64,000 nucleotides of DNA from Competibacter_A sp002352125. GTDB taxonomy: Bacteria > Pseudomonadota > Gammaproteobacteria > Competibacterales > Competibacteraceae. How positions within the stretch are numbered: position 1 is the stretch's first letter; each line of letters begins with the position of its first letter. Below are positions 27,581 to 36,345 of the stretch, piece after piece. The stretch lies in NCBI GenBank assembly GCA_035441325.1, contig DAOROA010000017.1:1-64000 (forward strand), read 5' to 3'. The translations under genes were made by a program, and so were the position numbers. The notes under the pieces were generated by a model, which saw only the letters and a program-made list of their open reading frames with translations, was not told the DNA's origin and did no database searches.

Positions 27581-29023
27581 TTAGGCACCCGGCAACGCGA
27601 GCCTGGCAACCACCCCAATCGCTACCCCATCCTGCCCCGCCAGGTTGTCCACGCCGACCGTACCACCGTGCAGTTGCGCAACTTCCTTGACGAACGCCAA
27701 CCCCAGACCGGTGCTTTTGCGGCCGGTATCGGGGCGCGGCAGGGAAAAGAATCGCTCGAACAGCCGGTCGCGGGCGTAATCGGGAATGGGGTCGCCGGTA
27801 TTGCTCACCGTCAGCCGCCACGCATTGCCGACCCGTTCGGCGCCAACGGTGACAACGCCCTGCACGGGCGTGAAATCCAGCGCGTTGTCGAGCAGGTTGC
27901 CGATGGCCTGGGCAATCAGAAACGGCTCGCCGAGCACCGCCGCATCGCCCGGCAAGGCGTTATCGATCCGCAAAACTTTGCGGGCGATGGCCGGCGCGCG
28001 GGAAGCCAGCAACTCCTCTGCAACCGGTTTGAGGGCAACCGGTCTTCGTTCGTGCAATTCCCGCCGCTGCTCTACGGTGGCCAGGGCGAGCAGGCGCTCC
28101 ACCAATTGTTGGAGCCGCTCCGCCTCGCCGGCGACCAGCACAGCGAAGCGTTCCCGTTGCAGCGCGGGCAGCTCGCCCTGCAACAGTTCGGCGGCACCGG
28201 CAATCGCCGCCAGCGGACTCTTCATCTCGTGAGTCAGCGTGTGGACATATCGCTCCACGTAATCCCGGCCTTCCAAGCGATCCCGCATGGTTTCCACCGC
28301 CTCGGCCAGCGCCCGCAATTCCGGCCCGCCAGACTTTGGCGCAATGCCGCGCCGACCTTCCGCCGCCGCGCGGGCGTAGGCGGCAAGCCGGCTGATGGAA
28401 TAGGCCAGCGACCAGGAGAAGACCAACCCGACCGCCAGCGATGCCGCCACCAGCACGGCACCGACCCGGCGCAATTTGATTTCGGCCCGGTCGATGTAAG
28501 GCTGCACGCTGGAGGAGGGTTTACCCACGGTCAACGCCCCGATGATTCGCTCGCCGTCCCGGACCGGCGCGGCCACGTACATCACCGAAGTCCGCTCGTC
28601 GTTCAAATCGACCCGGGTGGTGCGGGCGCCGTACTGGCCGCGCAAAGTGAGGTACACGTCGTTCCAGCGGGAAAAATCCCGGCCCAGATCCAGATTGAAC
28701 GAATCGAAGATCACGATGCCGCGCTCGTCGGTGATATAGATGCGGTGATCGAGGCTGTTCTTGACGATATCCCAGACGCGGGCATTGGGAACGCGGCGGG
28801 CATATTCGGCCAAGCGAGCCTGGAAACGGCCATCCGCGATGCTACCGTTCAGCACGTCGTCGCGAACCAGCACGGCCAGCAGGTTAGCAGTGTCGATCAA
28901 TGTCTCTTCCGCCGACTGGCGAAATGCCGGTTTCAGTTCGTTGCCCAGAATGTTGAGCGAGAAATACATCCCGATCCCGACGATCAGAAAGTAACCCAGA
29001 AACAATTTGAGGCCGAGGTGCAT
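27581..29023 (-). CDS. creC: Sensor histidine kinase CreC
   Basis: The 480-residue kinase has a membrane helix at about 8-27, a periplasmic Cache-like domain to about 180, a second helix at about 187-208, a HAMP-like linker, and the kinase core. The phosphoacceptor is His265 in THEMKSPLAAIAGAAELLQ. The ATP-binding N, G1 and G2 boxes read NLLDNALDFTP, VSNTGDPIPD and STGLGLAFVKEV. CreC in E. coli responds to growth conditions and phosphorylates CreB. Gene order creB-creC-creD on one strand fits the known locus. Confidence 0.94.
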   Translation of the reverse strand: MHLGLKLFLGYFLIVGIGMYFSLNILGNELKPAFRQSAEETLIDTANLLAVLVRDDVLNGSIADGRFQARLAEYARRVPNARVWDIVKNSLDHRIYITDERGIVIFDSFNLDLGRDFSRWNDVYLTLRGQYGARTTRVDLNDERTSVMYVAAPVRDGERIIGALTVGKPSSSVQPYIDRAEIKLRRVGAVLVAASLAVGLVFSWSLAYSISRLAAYARAAAEGRRGIAPKSGGPELRALAEAVETMRDRLEGRDYVERYVHTLTHEMKSPLAAIAGAAELLQGELPALQRERFAVLVAGEAERLQQLVERLLALATVEQRRELHERRPVALKPVAEELLASRAPAIARKVLRIDNALPGDAAVLGEPFLIAQAIGNLLDNALDFTPVQGVVTVGAERVGNAWRLTVSNTGDPIPDYARDRLFERFFSLPRPDTGRKSTGLGLAFVKEVAQLHGGTVGVDNLAGQDGVAIGVVARLALPGA

Positions 29024-29037
29024 GGCGATGGTCGAAC

Positions 29038-29745
29038 TCAGGATCGGTCGCTGGCCCGCACCGAATAGCCTAGACCGCGATGGGTTCGGATCGGATCGAC
29101 GCGCGGGTCGATGTCCCGCAGCTTGGCGCGCAGCGCCTTGATGTGGGTGTCCACGCTACGCTCAAAGCTGGCGGCAGGATCGGGCCAGGCGCGATCCATC
29201 AGTTGCGCTCGGGAAAACACCCGTTCCGGTCGAGCCAACAGGGTTTTGAGGAGGAAATATTCGTAGCGGGTCAACTCCAGGGAACGGCCGCGAAAGCAAA
29301 TGGTGGCGCGATCCTCGTCGATCTCGAACCAGGTGCTTTCGGTCGGCTGGCCGGCCGTCTCTTGCGATGCGGCACTGGACCGGGCGGTGCGTTTGAGGAT
29401 GGCCTTGACCCGGGCAGCCAGCTCGCGCGGGCTGAACGGTTTGGTAACGTAATCGTCCGCACCCAGCTCCAGCCCAAGCACCCGGTCGAGTTCGGCGTTT
29501 CGGGCGGATAGAATCGCCACCGGCACTTCGGAGGTACGACGTATCCGCTTGAGCAGCTCCAGACCGGAACCGTCTGGCAGTCCGATATCGAGCACGACCA
29601 GGTCGTAAGGGGTCGCCGCCAGTTCGGCTTCGGCTTCGCCAGCCAGATGGCGCCAAGCGACCTGAAATCCCTCGCTCGCCAACGCGAACTCGACGATTTC
29701 GGCGATGGACGGCTCATCCTCGACCAACAGGATGCGGATACTCAT
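29038..29745 (-). CDS. creB: Response regulator CreB
   Basis: The 235-residue OmpR-class regulator has a receiver domain (1-120) with acidic pair Glu9-Asp10, phosphoacceptor Asp53 in VVLDIGLPDGSG and Lys in YVTKPFSPRELAARV. A C-terminal winged helix follows, with ELTRYEYFLLKTLL and SVDTHIKALRAKLRD. It is the first gene of creBCD and lies divergent from fimV. Its targets cannot be read from this window, since I see no good cre tag upstream of creD. Confidence 0.94.
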   Translation of the reverse strand: MSIRILLVEDEPSIAEIVEFALASEGFQVAWRHLAGEAEAELAATPYDLVVLDIGLPDGSGLELLKRIRRTSEVPVAILSARNAELDRVLGLELGADDYVTKPFSPRELAARVKAILKRTARSSAASQETAGQPTESTWFEIDEDRATICFRGRSLELTRYEYFLLKTLLARPERVFSRAQLMDRAWPDPAASFERSVDTHIKALRAKLRDIDPRVDPIRTHRGLGYSVRASDRS

Positions 29746-30148
29746 CGGCGTATTCGGCAGAATTAAAGAAGTTTAAACACGTCTCGAATGACCGGAATTG
29801 TAATGTCGATGCCGCTGCGTGCAACGAAGAGATGTATAGCCGCAAAAATGGCGCTATTATCAGGGCGTGACGAGCACTGGTGGAATTCTCCGGCTTCTTG
29901 GCACGGAAAGCTCGCTGCCCCGCGAGCCCACCTCGCGCGATCGTTGGCGTTTTTGAATCGGCCATCGGTCGTTGCTTGCACTGAAAAACTCCTCGTTAGG
30001 GAGTATCTTTATGGGGAAGCTTCGACTCGCCGCACGCGTTGCCGCCAGATCGAAGTGGGAAAGCTACTGGTCCAACGTGGCCGGTAGCAGCATCCAAACC
30101 AATCCCGCCGCGATCTCGATCACTCGGCGGTGGAATGGAGACAGGTCC
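29746..30148. other. Divergent intergenic region between creB and fimV
   Basis: These 403 bases separate the leftward creBCD operon and rightward fimV. I find no gene. A small open frame from the ATG at 30011 is in frame with fimV, but it would replace the fimV signal peptide by a basic stretch, so I do not use it. A TATTAT at 29855-29860 could be a -10 element for fimV but has no recognisable -35. Confidence 0.6.
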
Positions 30149-32452
30149 ATGCCGACCAGGACATTACTCCGACTATCCCTCTTGGCCGCGCTGGCGGCGC
30201 CGCTGTGCGCTTTCGCCTTGGGTGTCGGTCCGCTCGCCGTGCGCTCGGCGCTCAACCAAAACTTCGACGCCGATATTCCTCTGATCGTCAATAATCCTGG
30301 CGAACTGACCGGGTTGACCGTGCGGATTCCCCGCCAGCAGGATTTTGATCGAGTTGGGATCGATCGCCTGGCATTATTCTCGACGTTACGGTTTTCGGTC
30401 CAGACGCCGCCCGGCGGGCCGAATCTCATCAAAATCAGTTCTGTCGAGCCGATTCGCGAGCCGAACTTCAATTTGTTGTTGGAGCTGGCCTGGTCGCGCG
30501 GCCGGTTGATCCGGGAATTTACGGTTCAAATCGACCCGGAACTATACGCCAACCGCCGCCTGCCGCCGCCACCGCCGACGCCAACCGTGATCCCGCCACC
30601 AGCCGCGGCGGCACCGGCTCCCGCTCCGCGCTCTGCGTCCACCCTACCGCCGGCCCCTGCGGTCAATTTCGAGGGCGCTTCGGCCTACGGGCCGATCCGG
30701 CCGGGCGAAACCCTGATGGCCGTCGCCAATCGGGTTCGGCCGTCAGCCGCCATCAGCTTGCCGCAAATGATGTCGATCTTGCTGGCCGGCAACTCGGGGG
30801 CATTCGTCAACGGCAATCCTGATGCCTTGCGAGCCGGCGCCATGCTCAAGGTTCCGACCGCGCAGGCGCTAGGCGTGCAAGGTGCGCCCACGCCGCCGTC
30901 TCCGATTCCGGACTTGGCTGCCGTGCCGCCGCCGGCCCAGCCCTCGGCGACGCTACCGCCGGCCGAACCGGTTACCACCGCGCCGCCCGAGCCGCCCGAG
31001 CCGCCACCAGCGGTCTTGCCACCACCCGTGGCCGCCGAATCCAGCGCACCACCGGCGGTAACGCCCCCCTCGGCTCCGGTTCCGGCTCCGGCTCCTTCGA
31101 TGCTGTCCCCAGCCGAGCAGCCGCGAGAAATCATTCCGCAAGCTACCATTCCACAAGCGGAAACACCACCGCCCGAACCGGCCGCTACGACTGCCCCCAA
31201 CGCCGTTGCGCCACCCGCACCACCGGCCGCCACACCGCAGCAACCGGAACCGCCGCCAGCGCCGGCCGTCAAGCCCCCGCCCGCTAAGCCGCCGGTACAG
31301 CCTGTGGTGGAAGCCGAACCCAGTTGGATGTCGAATCCGGTGGTATGGATCGCCATCGCATTGATCTTGCTGGCGATCATTTCGGTCATCCTCTTGCCGT
31401 TACTCCGGCGGCCTGCGCGCCCGAAACCGGAGACAATGCCAGCGACAACCACCGCCGAGCCACCGCAGAAACCGGTCACCGGCGCGGCGACCGGCGAACC
31501 GGCGGATACGCCGTCGGCGCGGACCCAAGTGCGCGAGCCAAGCCTCACTCGGCCGCTGATCCATGCGGCGGTCGAGACCGGAGCTGCGGCAACGGCACCG
31601 CACCAAGAGGAACCGGTGGCATCTAAACCGGTGGTGCCGCAACCCAGATCGGTCACCGAGTTACTCAGAGACATCGATTTTGGTGGCGAAGGCCAGCCGC
31701 TGGGGTTTGGGGACAAAAATGTTTCGCCCACGCCCACACTAAACCTCGACGGCCGGTTGCCCGACGCCGAGCCGCCCACGGCCTCGGCCGCTACGCGCAA
31801 GTCGGTCAGCCCGCTGTTGGCCGAGCCGCCCACCGAGCCGGAACCGAGGCAAGCCCCACCAAAGCCGGAATTGCCGTCTGAACTACGGCTGGATGGCTTC
31901 GATTTCGATTTCGGCGAGCTGGGCCTGCAACAAACCGCATCGCAGCCGGTCGAGTTGCCACCGCTGGAGATGAAACCCGCCGCGCCGAGTCCGAAGTTCT
32001 CCGGCTTGCCATCCGGCATCGACACGCCTGAGCCGGCGACCGAGCCAGCATCGATTTCGTCCATCTCATCCATTTTGTCGGCACAGAAAGCGGCGGGCTC
32101 TTCCTCTGCTCCAGCGGCAACGCCAGAACAGAAATTCGAATTCGCCGATGTCACTCAGGAGCTCGAAAGACATGGAAATTTGCGCGACGACTCGCTGAAA
32201 CTGGACGACGAACTGCACAAATTCGGCAGCCAAACTCTGGACCTGGGCAAGATGAAAGCCGGATCCTTGGGCGGCGGCGGCGGCGGCGATACCGTAACCG
32301 ATTACGTGGAAACCAAATTGGATCTGGCGACCGCCTTTCTGGACATGGGAGATCAGGTGGGAGCGCGCGGTCTCTTGGAAGAAGTTCTGCGCGAGGGCAA
32401 TACCTCGCAGAAACAGCGCGCCGAGGAGCTACTCAAAAAAGTCGTCGGCTGA
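30149..32452 (+). CDS. fimV: FimV, peptidoglycan-binding pilus assembly hub protein
   Basis: The 767-residue protein shows the FimV layout. A signal peptide (1-24, ending AFA) precedes the FimV core domain (about 25-135; GPLAVRSALNQNFDADIPL). A LysM-like segment spans about 172-235 (IRPGETLMAVANRVRP). A long Pro/Ala region runs to about 385. One membrane helix (about 395-418) is followed by an acidic cytoplasmic region, ending in the conserved FimV C-terminal domain (VETKLDLATAFLDMGDQ...AEELLKKVV). In Pseudomonas it links peptidoglycan to type IV pilus and polar proteins. The start has GGAGACAGG upstream. At about 770 residues it is shorter than the roughly 920 of P. aeruginosa FimV. Confidence 0.93.
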   Translation: MPTRTLLRLSLLAALAAPLCAFALGVGPLAVRSALNQNFDADIPLIVNNPGELTGLTVRIPRQQDFDRVGIDRLALFSTLRFSVQTPPGGPNLIKISSVEPIREPNFNLLLELAWSRGRLIREFTVQIDPELYANRRLPPPPPTPTVIPPPAAAAPAPAPRSASTLPPAPAVNFEGASAYGPIRPGETLMAVANRVRPSAAISLPQMMSILLAGNSGAFVNGNPDALRAGAMLKVPTAQALGVQGAPTPPSPIPDLAAVPPPAQPSATLPPAEPVTTAPPEPPEPPPAVLPPPVAAESSAPPAVTPPSAPVPAPAPSMLSPAEQPREIIPQATIPQAETPPPEPAATTAPNAVAPPAPPAATPQQPEPPPAPAVKPPPAKPPVQPVVEAEPSWMSNPVVWIAIALILLAIISVILLPLLRRPARPKPETMPATTTAEPPQKPVTGAATGEPADTPSARTQVREPSLTRPLIHAAVETGAAATAPHQEEPVASKPVVPQPRSVTELLRDIDFGGEGQPLGFGDKNVSPTPTLNLDGRLPDAEPPTASAATRKSVSPLLAEPPTEPEPRQAPPKPELPSELRLDGFDFDFGELGLQQTASQPVELPPLEMKPAAPSPKFSGLPSGIDTPEPATEPASISSISSILSAQKAAGSSSAPAATPEQKFEFADVTQELERHGNLRDDSLKLDDELHKFGSQTLDLGKMKAGSLGGGGGGDTVTDYVETKLDLATAFLDMGDQVGARGLLEEVLREGNTSQKQRAEELLKKVVG

Positions 32453-32479
32453 AGAAAGAAGGCTACGCTTTTCGCTCGA

Positions 32480-32505
32480 CCCCTCCCAAAAGGAGGGGTT
32501 TTTTT
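32480..32505 (+). terminator. Rho-independent terminator after fimV
   Basis: ACCCCTCC-CAAA-AGGAGGGGT is followed by a run of seven T's, 28 bases after the fimV stop codon. It separates fimV from the convergent transglycosylase gene. Confidence 0.9.
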
Positions 32506-32535
32506 ACGGGTGCAAAAACCGCGTTTGCCGGTCGG

Positions 32536-32605
32536 CGTTCCACCGGATGGCGGTCACCGCCTCGGCCAAAGGTTCTATCGGACGGTGGTCACCGCCTCGG
32601 CCAAA
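32536..32605. repeat. Imperfect 35-bp tandem duplication at the 3' end of the transglycosylase gene
   Basis: The segment containing GGTCACCGCCTCGGCCAAA occurs twice, at about 32536-32570 and 32571-32605, with about six differences between copies. On the minus strand the first copy encodes the last residues AEAVTTVR and the stop. The second lies just beyond the stop and would encode a near-identical AEAVTAIR in a shifted frame. Confidence 0.85.
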
Positions 32606-33807
32606 GCGAGTGCCTGGTCGGCGGCGCCCCGCTGCACGAGGCGGGCAATCGTTCCGGCCGGCAACCACACCATGGTACCGGTGGGTAGCGAAATCCGGCC
32701 TTCTTGGGCCGCAGAATTCCAAGACTTGTTCAGGCCGTTCAGCTCCCACCGATCGACTTCGTAATAGCTCGCTAAAGCGGGAACGGACACCGTTTGCCGG
32801 AGCCGTACTCGGTCCAAATTCAAAGGCGGCTCGTAGTTGACGCCTTCCGGGAAAAATCGCTGCGGATTGCGAGCGATATCGCGAGCCGCCAAAAATTCGG
32901 CGTAAAAATTCCGCGACGCGAAACCAAAGCTGGACCCCGAGTAACTCCGTACGATAGCGGCGAAATCCGTTCCAAAAGCTTCCCGGGCGCGTTTCATGCC
33001 CCCGACTCCATGATTGTAGGAGGTCAGCGCCAGCGGCCACGTTCCGAGACTATTGTATGCGTTGCGCAGGTAACTGGCCGCACCTTGCGCCGAGGCCACC
33101 GGATCGCGCCGCTCGTCCACCGCCGCATTCAGCATACCGAAGTGTCGTGCGGTATCGGGCATGAACTGCCACATACCCACTGCCCCAACCGAAGAAGCCG
33201 CATGGTTCTGAAAGGACGATTCGACGTGGGGTAAATAAGCCAGATCCTCGGGCAGGCCCGCCTCGCGGAACACGCCACGAAAGGTCATATCGTAACGGCC
33301 GCTGATTTCAAGGCCGCGCTTGAAACGCTCGCGCATGCCGCGCTGACTGCGCAACCGATCACTGGCGCCAATCAGGGCGCCGGGACCGCCGCTGCTGGCT
33401 TTGATGTGGTTCGCCAACGCTTGCTCGGCGGGCGTCAGCGGAGCGTTGGCGGCGGTCTTGTATTCCACCTGACTCAAAAGGCCTTTCAGGGTTTCCATGT
33501 GTCCTTTGACGAAATCCTTTTGATCGGCGGTTTGGCTTTCGCCCACCGAGCCGGGCAGAGCGAGGACGCCATAGACGATGTCCAGGTAACGGTCATCGTG
33601 CAGCGCGACTTGATGGCGTCCCCAGCCCGCGTAAACGTTCTGCCAGAACTTCACTTGTGGCTGGATCTCCGGCGGCGCCGGAAACGCCGCATCGGAGGAT
33701 GCTGTAAAAGCCGGAAGTTTGACAGTCGGCGGTGCCGGTTCGGTGGCGCAGGCGGCTAACACGAGCATCGCCAAAAGGGTCAAGAATCCGCGCGTTTTGG
33801 ATCGCAT
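32575..33807 (-). CDS. MltD-like membrane-bound lytic transglycosylase (lipoprotein)
   Basis: The 410-residue lipoprotein has a signal peptide with lipobox LAAC (Cys20). A helical region leads to an SLT domain (about 165-300) with the catalytic Glu196 in LPHVESSFQNHA, followed by SVGAVGMWQFMPDTARHFG and ALTSYNHGVGGM. These are the motifs of family 1 transglycosylases of the MltD kind. A C-terminal part resembling a LysM-type repeat (TVSVPALASYYEV...LPTGTMVWLP) is present once. It cleaves peptidoglycan glycan strands at the outer membrane. It follows gspN on the same strand after 82 bases, so it may be cotranscribed with the secretion genes. GAGGAG precedes the start at 33807. Confidence 0.9.
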   Translation of the reverse strand: MRSKTRGFLTLLAMLVLAACATEPAPPTVKLPAFTASSDAAFPAPPEIQPQVKFWQNVYAGWGRHQVALHDDRYLDIVYGVLALPGSVGESQTADQKDFVKGHMETLKGLLSQVEYKTAANAPLTPAEQALANHIKASSGGPGALIGASDRLRSQRGMRERFKRGLEISGRYDMTFRGVFREAGLPEDLAYLPHVESSFQNHAASSVGAVGMWQFMPDTARHFGMLNAAVDERRDPVASAQGAASYLRNAYNSLGTWPLALTSYNHGVGGMKRAREAFGTDFAAIVRSYSGSSFGFASRNFYAEFLAARDIARNPQRFFPEGVNYEPPLNLDRVRLRQTVSVPALASYYEVDRWELNGLNKSWNSAAQEGRISLPTGTMVWLPAGTIARLVQRGAADQALALAEAVTTVR

Positions 33808-33889
33808 CGATGGTTGCTCCTCGGTGGTCTCGTCGGGATCGGTTGGAAATCGTAATGGTAAAAAATCGTTGCTCGTAAATCGGGCCTTT

Positions 33890-34645
33890 TCAAGGAGCCA
33901 GCGCACCCGAAAAATTCAACGTCCAGCGGCCATCACTGCCCGGTGGCCCTAACAGGCTCATCGCCTGACGCAAAGATTGGTTGGCGGCATCGCGGACGGC
34001 AGCTTGACCGTCGAAACGGTAGCGGCCATCCGGTAACAAACCTAATGTCCCGTCCAGGACCAAGGGTCCGTTGTTGTCTTTGATCTTGCCTCGAACGCCT
34101 TCCGTGCTCGTCGAATCGAGCTGGACCACGAAATCGCCGATGCTGGTGGGCGGATTCAACGCGGTGCGCAGGTTCAGCAAGCGAACGGTTCCGCGTGCCG
34201 CCAACGGCCGGCCGGTGGCGCCCAGATCGAGTTCCGGCAAAGCAAACTCCACCGTTCCTTGCAGCGGCAAATTTCCAGCCAAGTTGCCGAGCCTAGACAG
34301 CGGCAGGCGGCCGGCCAGATCCCGAAAATGCACTTGCCGACCCAAGCCCATCGCGGCGTTTCCGATCAATTTAATCTCCGGATCGTCGGCGCTCAAATTG
34401 AACTCCAACCGTCCCAGCAACAGCGCCAGCGGGCGCCAGCGCCAAGTTAGCCGCTCGATCCGGGCACCGCGCCAGCGCGCTCCCAACATGGTTCCTTCGG
34501 TCGCCGTACCCTCGACGTCTTGCACGCTAAAATCGGACAACCGCGTGCCGACCTGACCTGTCACCAGATTGGCCGGCACCCGTAATAGCAGGAACAGCAG
34601 GAACGCCGCCAATCCCAGCAAACCGTAACCCAGGGCGCGTTTCAT
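33890..34645 (-). CDS. gspN: Type II secretion system protein N
   Basis: The 251-residue protein has one N-terminal membrane helix (about 5-27) and a beta-rich periplasmic domain typical of GspN (PF01203). The visible pattern includes VTGQVGTRLSDFSVQDVEGTA and a later GTVRLLNLRTALNPPT. GspN is an accessory of the inner-membrane platform and is missing from many systems. It overlaps gspM by four bases, so it is the terminal gene of the secretion run before the transglycosylase. Confidence 0.85.
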   Translation of the reverse strand: MKRALGYGLLGLAAFLLFLLLRVPANLVTGQVGTRLSDFSVQDVEGTATEGTMLGARWRGARIERLTWRWRPLALLLGRLEFNLSADDPEIKLIGNAAMGLGRQVHFRDLAGRLPLSRLGNLAGNLPLQGTVEFALPELDLGATGRPLAARGTVRLLNLRTALNPPTSIGDFVVQLDSTSTEGVRGKIKDNNGPLVLDGTLGLLPDGRYRFDGQAAVRDAANQSLRQAMSLLGPPGSDGRWTLNFSGALAP

Positions 34646-35136
34646 AGGCGGCCGACCGGGCTGCTCAGGATGATGCGGGCGTTTACCAAGCCAGCGCCAT
34701 CGATGCGATCCACGCTCAAGCTCACGATGGCGATGCGGTGGTCGCGTTCCAGCGTACCCAGCCAGGGGAGGAGCTTGTCGAACTCGACCGAATCCAATTG
34801 GACGCTCAGTTTATCTTCGCCTTGGGGAGCGACCCGTTTCAGCGCCGTCCCCAAACCCGCCGCCCGCGCAGTTTGATCCACCAGGGTCAGCAAAGAACGG
34901 TCTTCGGCTGTGGGTTTCGCGGTTCCGGCACCACCCAATCGCTTGATCTCCTGGGCTGCCTGCCGCATCCAGACCAGTTCGGCACGCTGCTCGGCCACGC
35001 TTTGCCGGAGCCGGCGTCCGCTGCTCTGGAACGGCTCCCACACCAGCGCGTACAACAGCAGCGCCAAGGTCAACACTGCCCCGCTCGCGACCAAGCCGCG
35101 TTCGCGGGCGCTCAGGGTTTCCCACCAAGCCTTCAT
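34642..35136 (-). CDS. gspM: Type II secretion system protein M
   Basis: The 164-residue bitopic protein has a short cytoplasmic start (MKAWWETLSARERGLV), one helix (about 15-34) and a periplasmic ferredoxin-like domain with TVDQTARAAGLGTALKR-type sequence and a closing VSLSVDRIDGAGLVNARIIL. It partners GspL in the inner-membrane platform. It overlaps gspL and gspN by four bases each, giving coupled translation. Confidence 0.9.
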   Translation of the reverse strand: MKAWWETLSARERGLVASGAVLTLALLLYALVWEPFQSSGRRLRQSVAEQRAELVWMRQAAQEIKRLGGAGTAKPTAEDRSLLTLVDQTARAAGLGTALKRVAPQGEDKLSVQLDSVEFDKLLPWLGTLERDHRIAIVSLSVDRIDGAGLVNARIILSSPVGRL

Positions 35137-36338
35137 GATGCCGCCTTCTTTAAAGTAATCTTGCTTTCCAGTTGTCCTTCTCGTTGGGTAGTACGTATCT
35201 CGGTCTGCAAGCCCGGCTGCTGGTTAAACTGTTGCCGAAGCTGGTCGAGCACGGCCGGATCACCGCCCTGCAAGGACAGATCCAATTGCCCGTCGCGATA
35301 GCTAAAACCGCGCAGGACGACATCCGGAAAATTGACGAGCGGTTGTCCGCCTCGGTGCAGCAATTCGAGAAAAGCGCCGCTGCCGGTACCGCTCGAACGC
35401 AATTCCTTCAGGCGGGCCTCCAGTTGCACCTTGGGATTCACGATGCGGGTCGCGCCAGGCACAGCCTCTCTGTAAACCCGCTCCATCTGGGCTCCTAGCG
35501 ATACCAATTCCTGCCGCAACCGCCAATTTTCGTAAACTTGCGCGCAACCCTGAACCAGCAGCCACAACCCCGCCAACGCCGCCGTGACTCGCCAAGGCCG
35601 CAGCCAGCGGCCCCACTGGGCCTGCCGGCTGTAGGACCCTTGCAGCAAGTTGAGAACGGTACCCGGCTGGTAAGTCGCCGCAAACAGTTGGAGCGGTTCG
35701 ATCGGGTCGGCTTCGACAACGCGTTCGATTTCGGCGATGGCGGGTTCGGCAAACTCCGCAGCGGCGCTTCCCCAGATCCGGAGTCGGCGCGGTTTGGCGT
35801 CGCCGGCCTCGACCAATGTTTGGCTCAACAGCAACCCCAGCGCATCGCGCTCCGTCGCAAAACCTTCCTGGCGGCCGATGCGCACCACCGCTCGCCGCTC
35901 TTCCAGCACTATGCTCCAATCGCCATCCTGCCAAGGTAGCAGCAGCGGCTCCGGCACGACGGCGGCCGGAGCCAGGCCGGCTTGGTCACACGCTCCCATC
36001 CAAGCGCGCAAGGCAGCGTGACCGACCACCGCCACGGGCAACCAACCACCGTCCGGCACGCTGCCCAACGCGAAATGCAGGGACTCGATCTCTTCGATCA
36101 CCTGATCTTCCAGAGCATAAGGCACGGCGCGCGCCCACGCCGATCGTTTGCGGCCGGGCACGGCGATCGGGTGCAAAATAGACGTTTCGCCCGGGGCGAT
36201 CAGAATTTGCCGTGCACCGCCAGCCTGCGCGGCCAGCTCGGCCAAAGATCCACGCTGAACGCTGCCGCCCGGATGCAAAAGCCATTCGGCTTGATCGGGG
36301 AAGGCGAGCAATCGAAAAAATACGAGCTGGGCGGGCAA
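35133..36338 (-). CDS. gspL: Type II secretion system protein L
   Basis: GspL links the cytoplasmic ATPase GspE to the inner-membrane platform. The N-terminal actin-like cytoplasmic domain (to about residue 235) contains ILIAPGETSILHPIAVPGRK and a long acidic stretch. A helix (about 245-265) and a periplasmic domain follow. The start is uncertain. TTG at 36338, eight bases after the gspK stop, gives LVFFRLLAFP at the usual position, while the ATG at 36386 would overlap gspK by 41 bases. The protein is about 400 residues, in the family range. Confidence 0.88.
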   Translation of the reverse strand: MPAQLVFFRLLAFPDQAEWLLHPGGSVQRGSLAELAAQAGGARQILIAPGETSILHPIAVPGRKRSAWARAVPYALEDQVIEEIESLHFALGSVPDGGWLPVAVVGHAALRAWMGACDQAGLAPAAVVPEPLLLPWQDGDWSIVLEERRAVVRIGRQEGFATERDALGLLLSQTLVEAGDAKPRRLRIWGSAAAEFAEPAIAEIERVVEADPIEPLQLFAATYQPGTVLNLLQGSYSRQAQWGRWLRPWRVTAALAGLWLLVQGCAQVYENWRLRQELVSLGAQMERVYREAVPGATRIVNPKVQLEARLKELRSSGTGSGAFLELLHRGGQPLVNFPDVVLRGFSYRDGQLDLSLQGGDPAVLDQLRQQFNQQPGLQTEIRTTQREGQLESKITLKKAAS

Positions 36339-36345
36339 GGTCGTC

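Noticed and set aside
26730..27821. 363-residue minus-strand frame over creD
   Set aside because: It overlaps creD in another frame, is Arg/Gly/Ala-rich throughout and runs into the creC end. It is a high-GC shadow.
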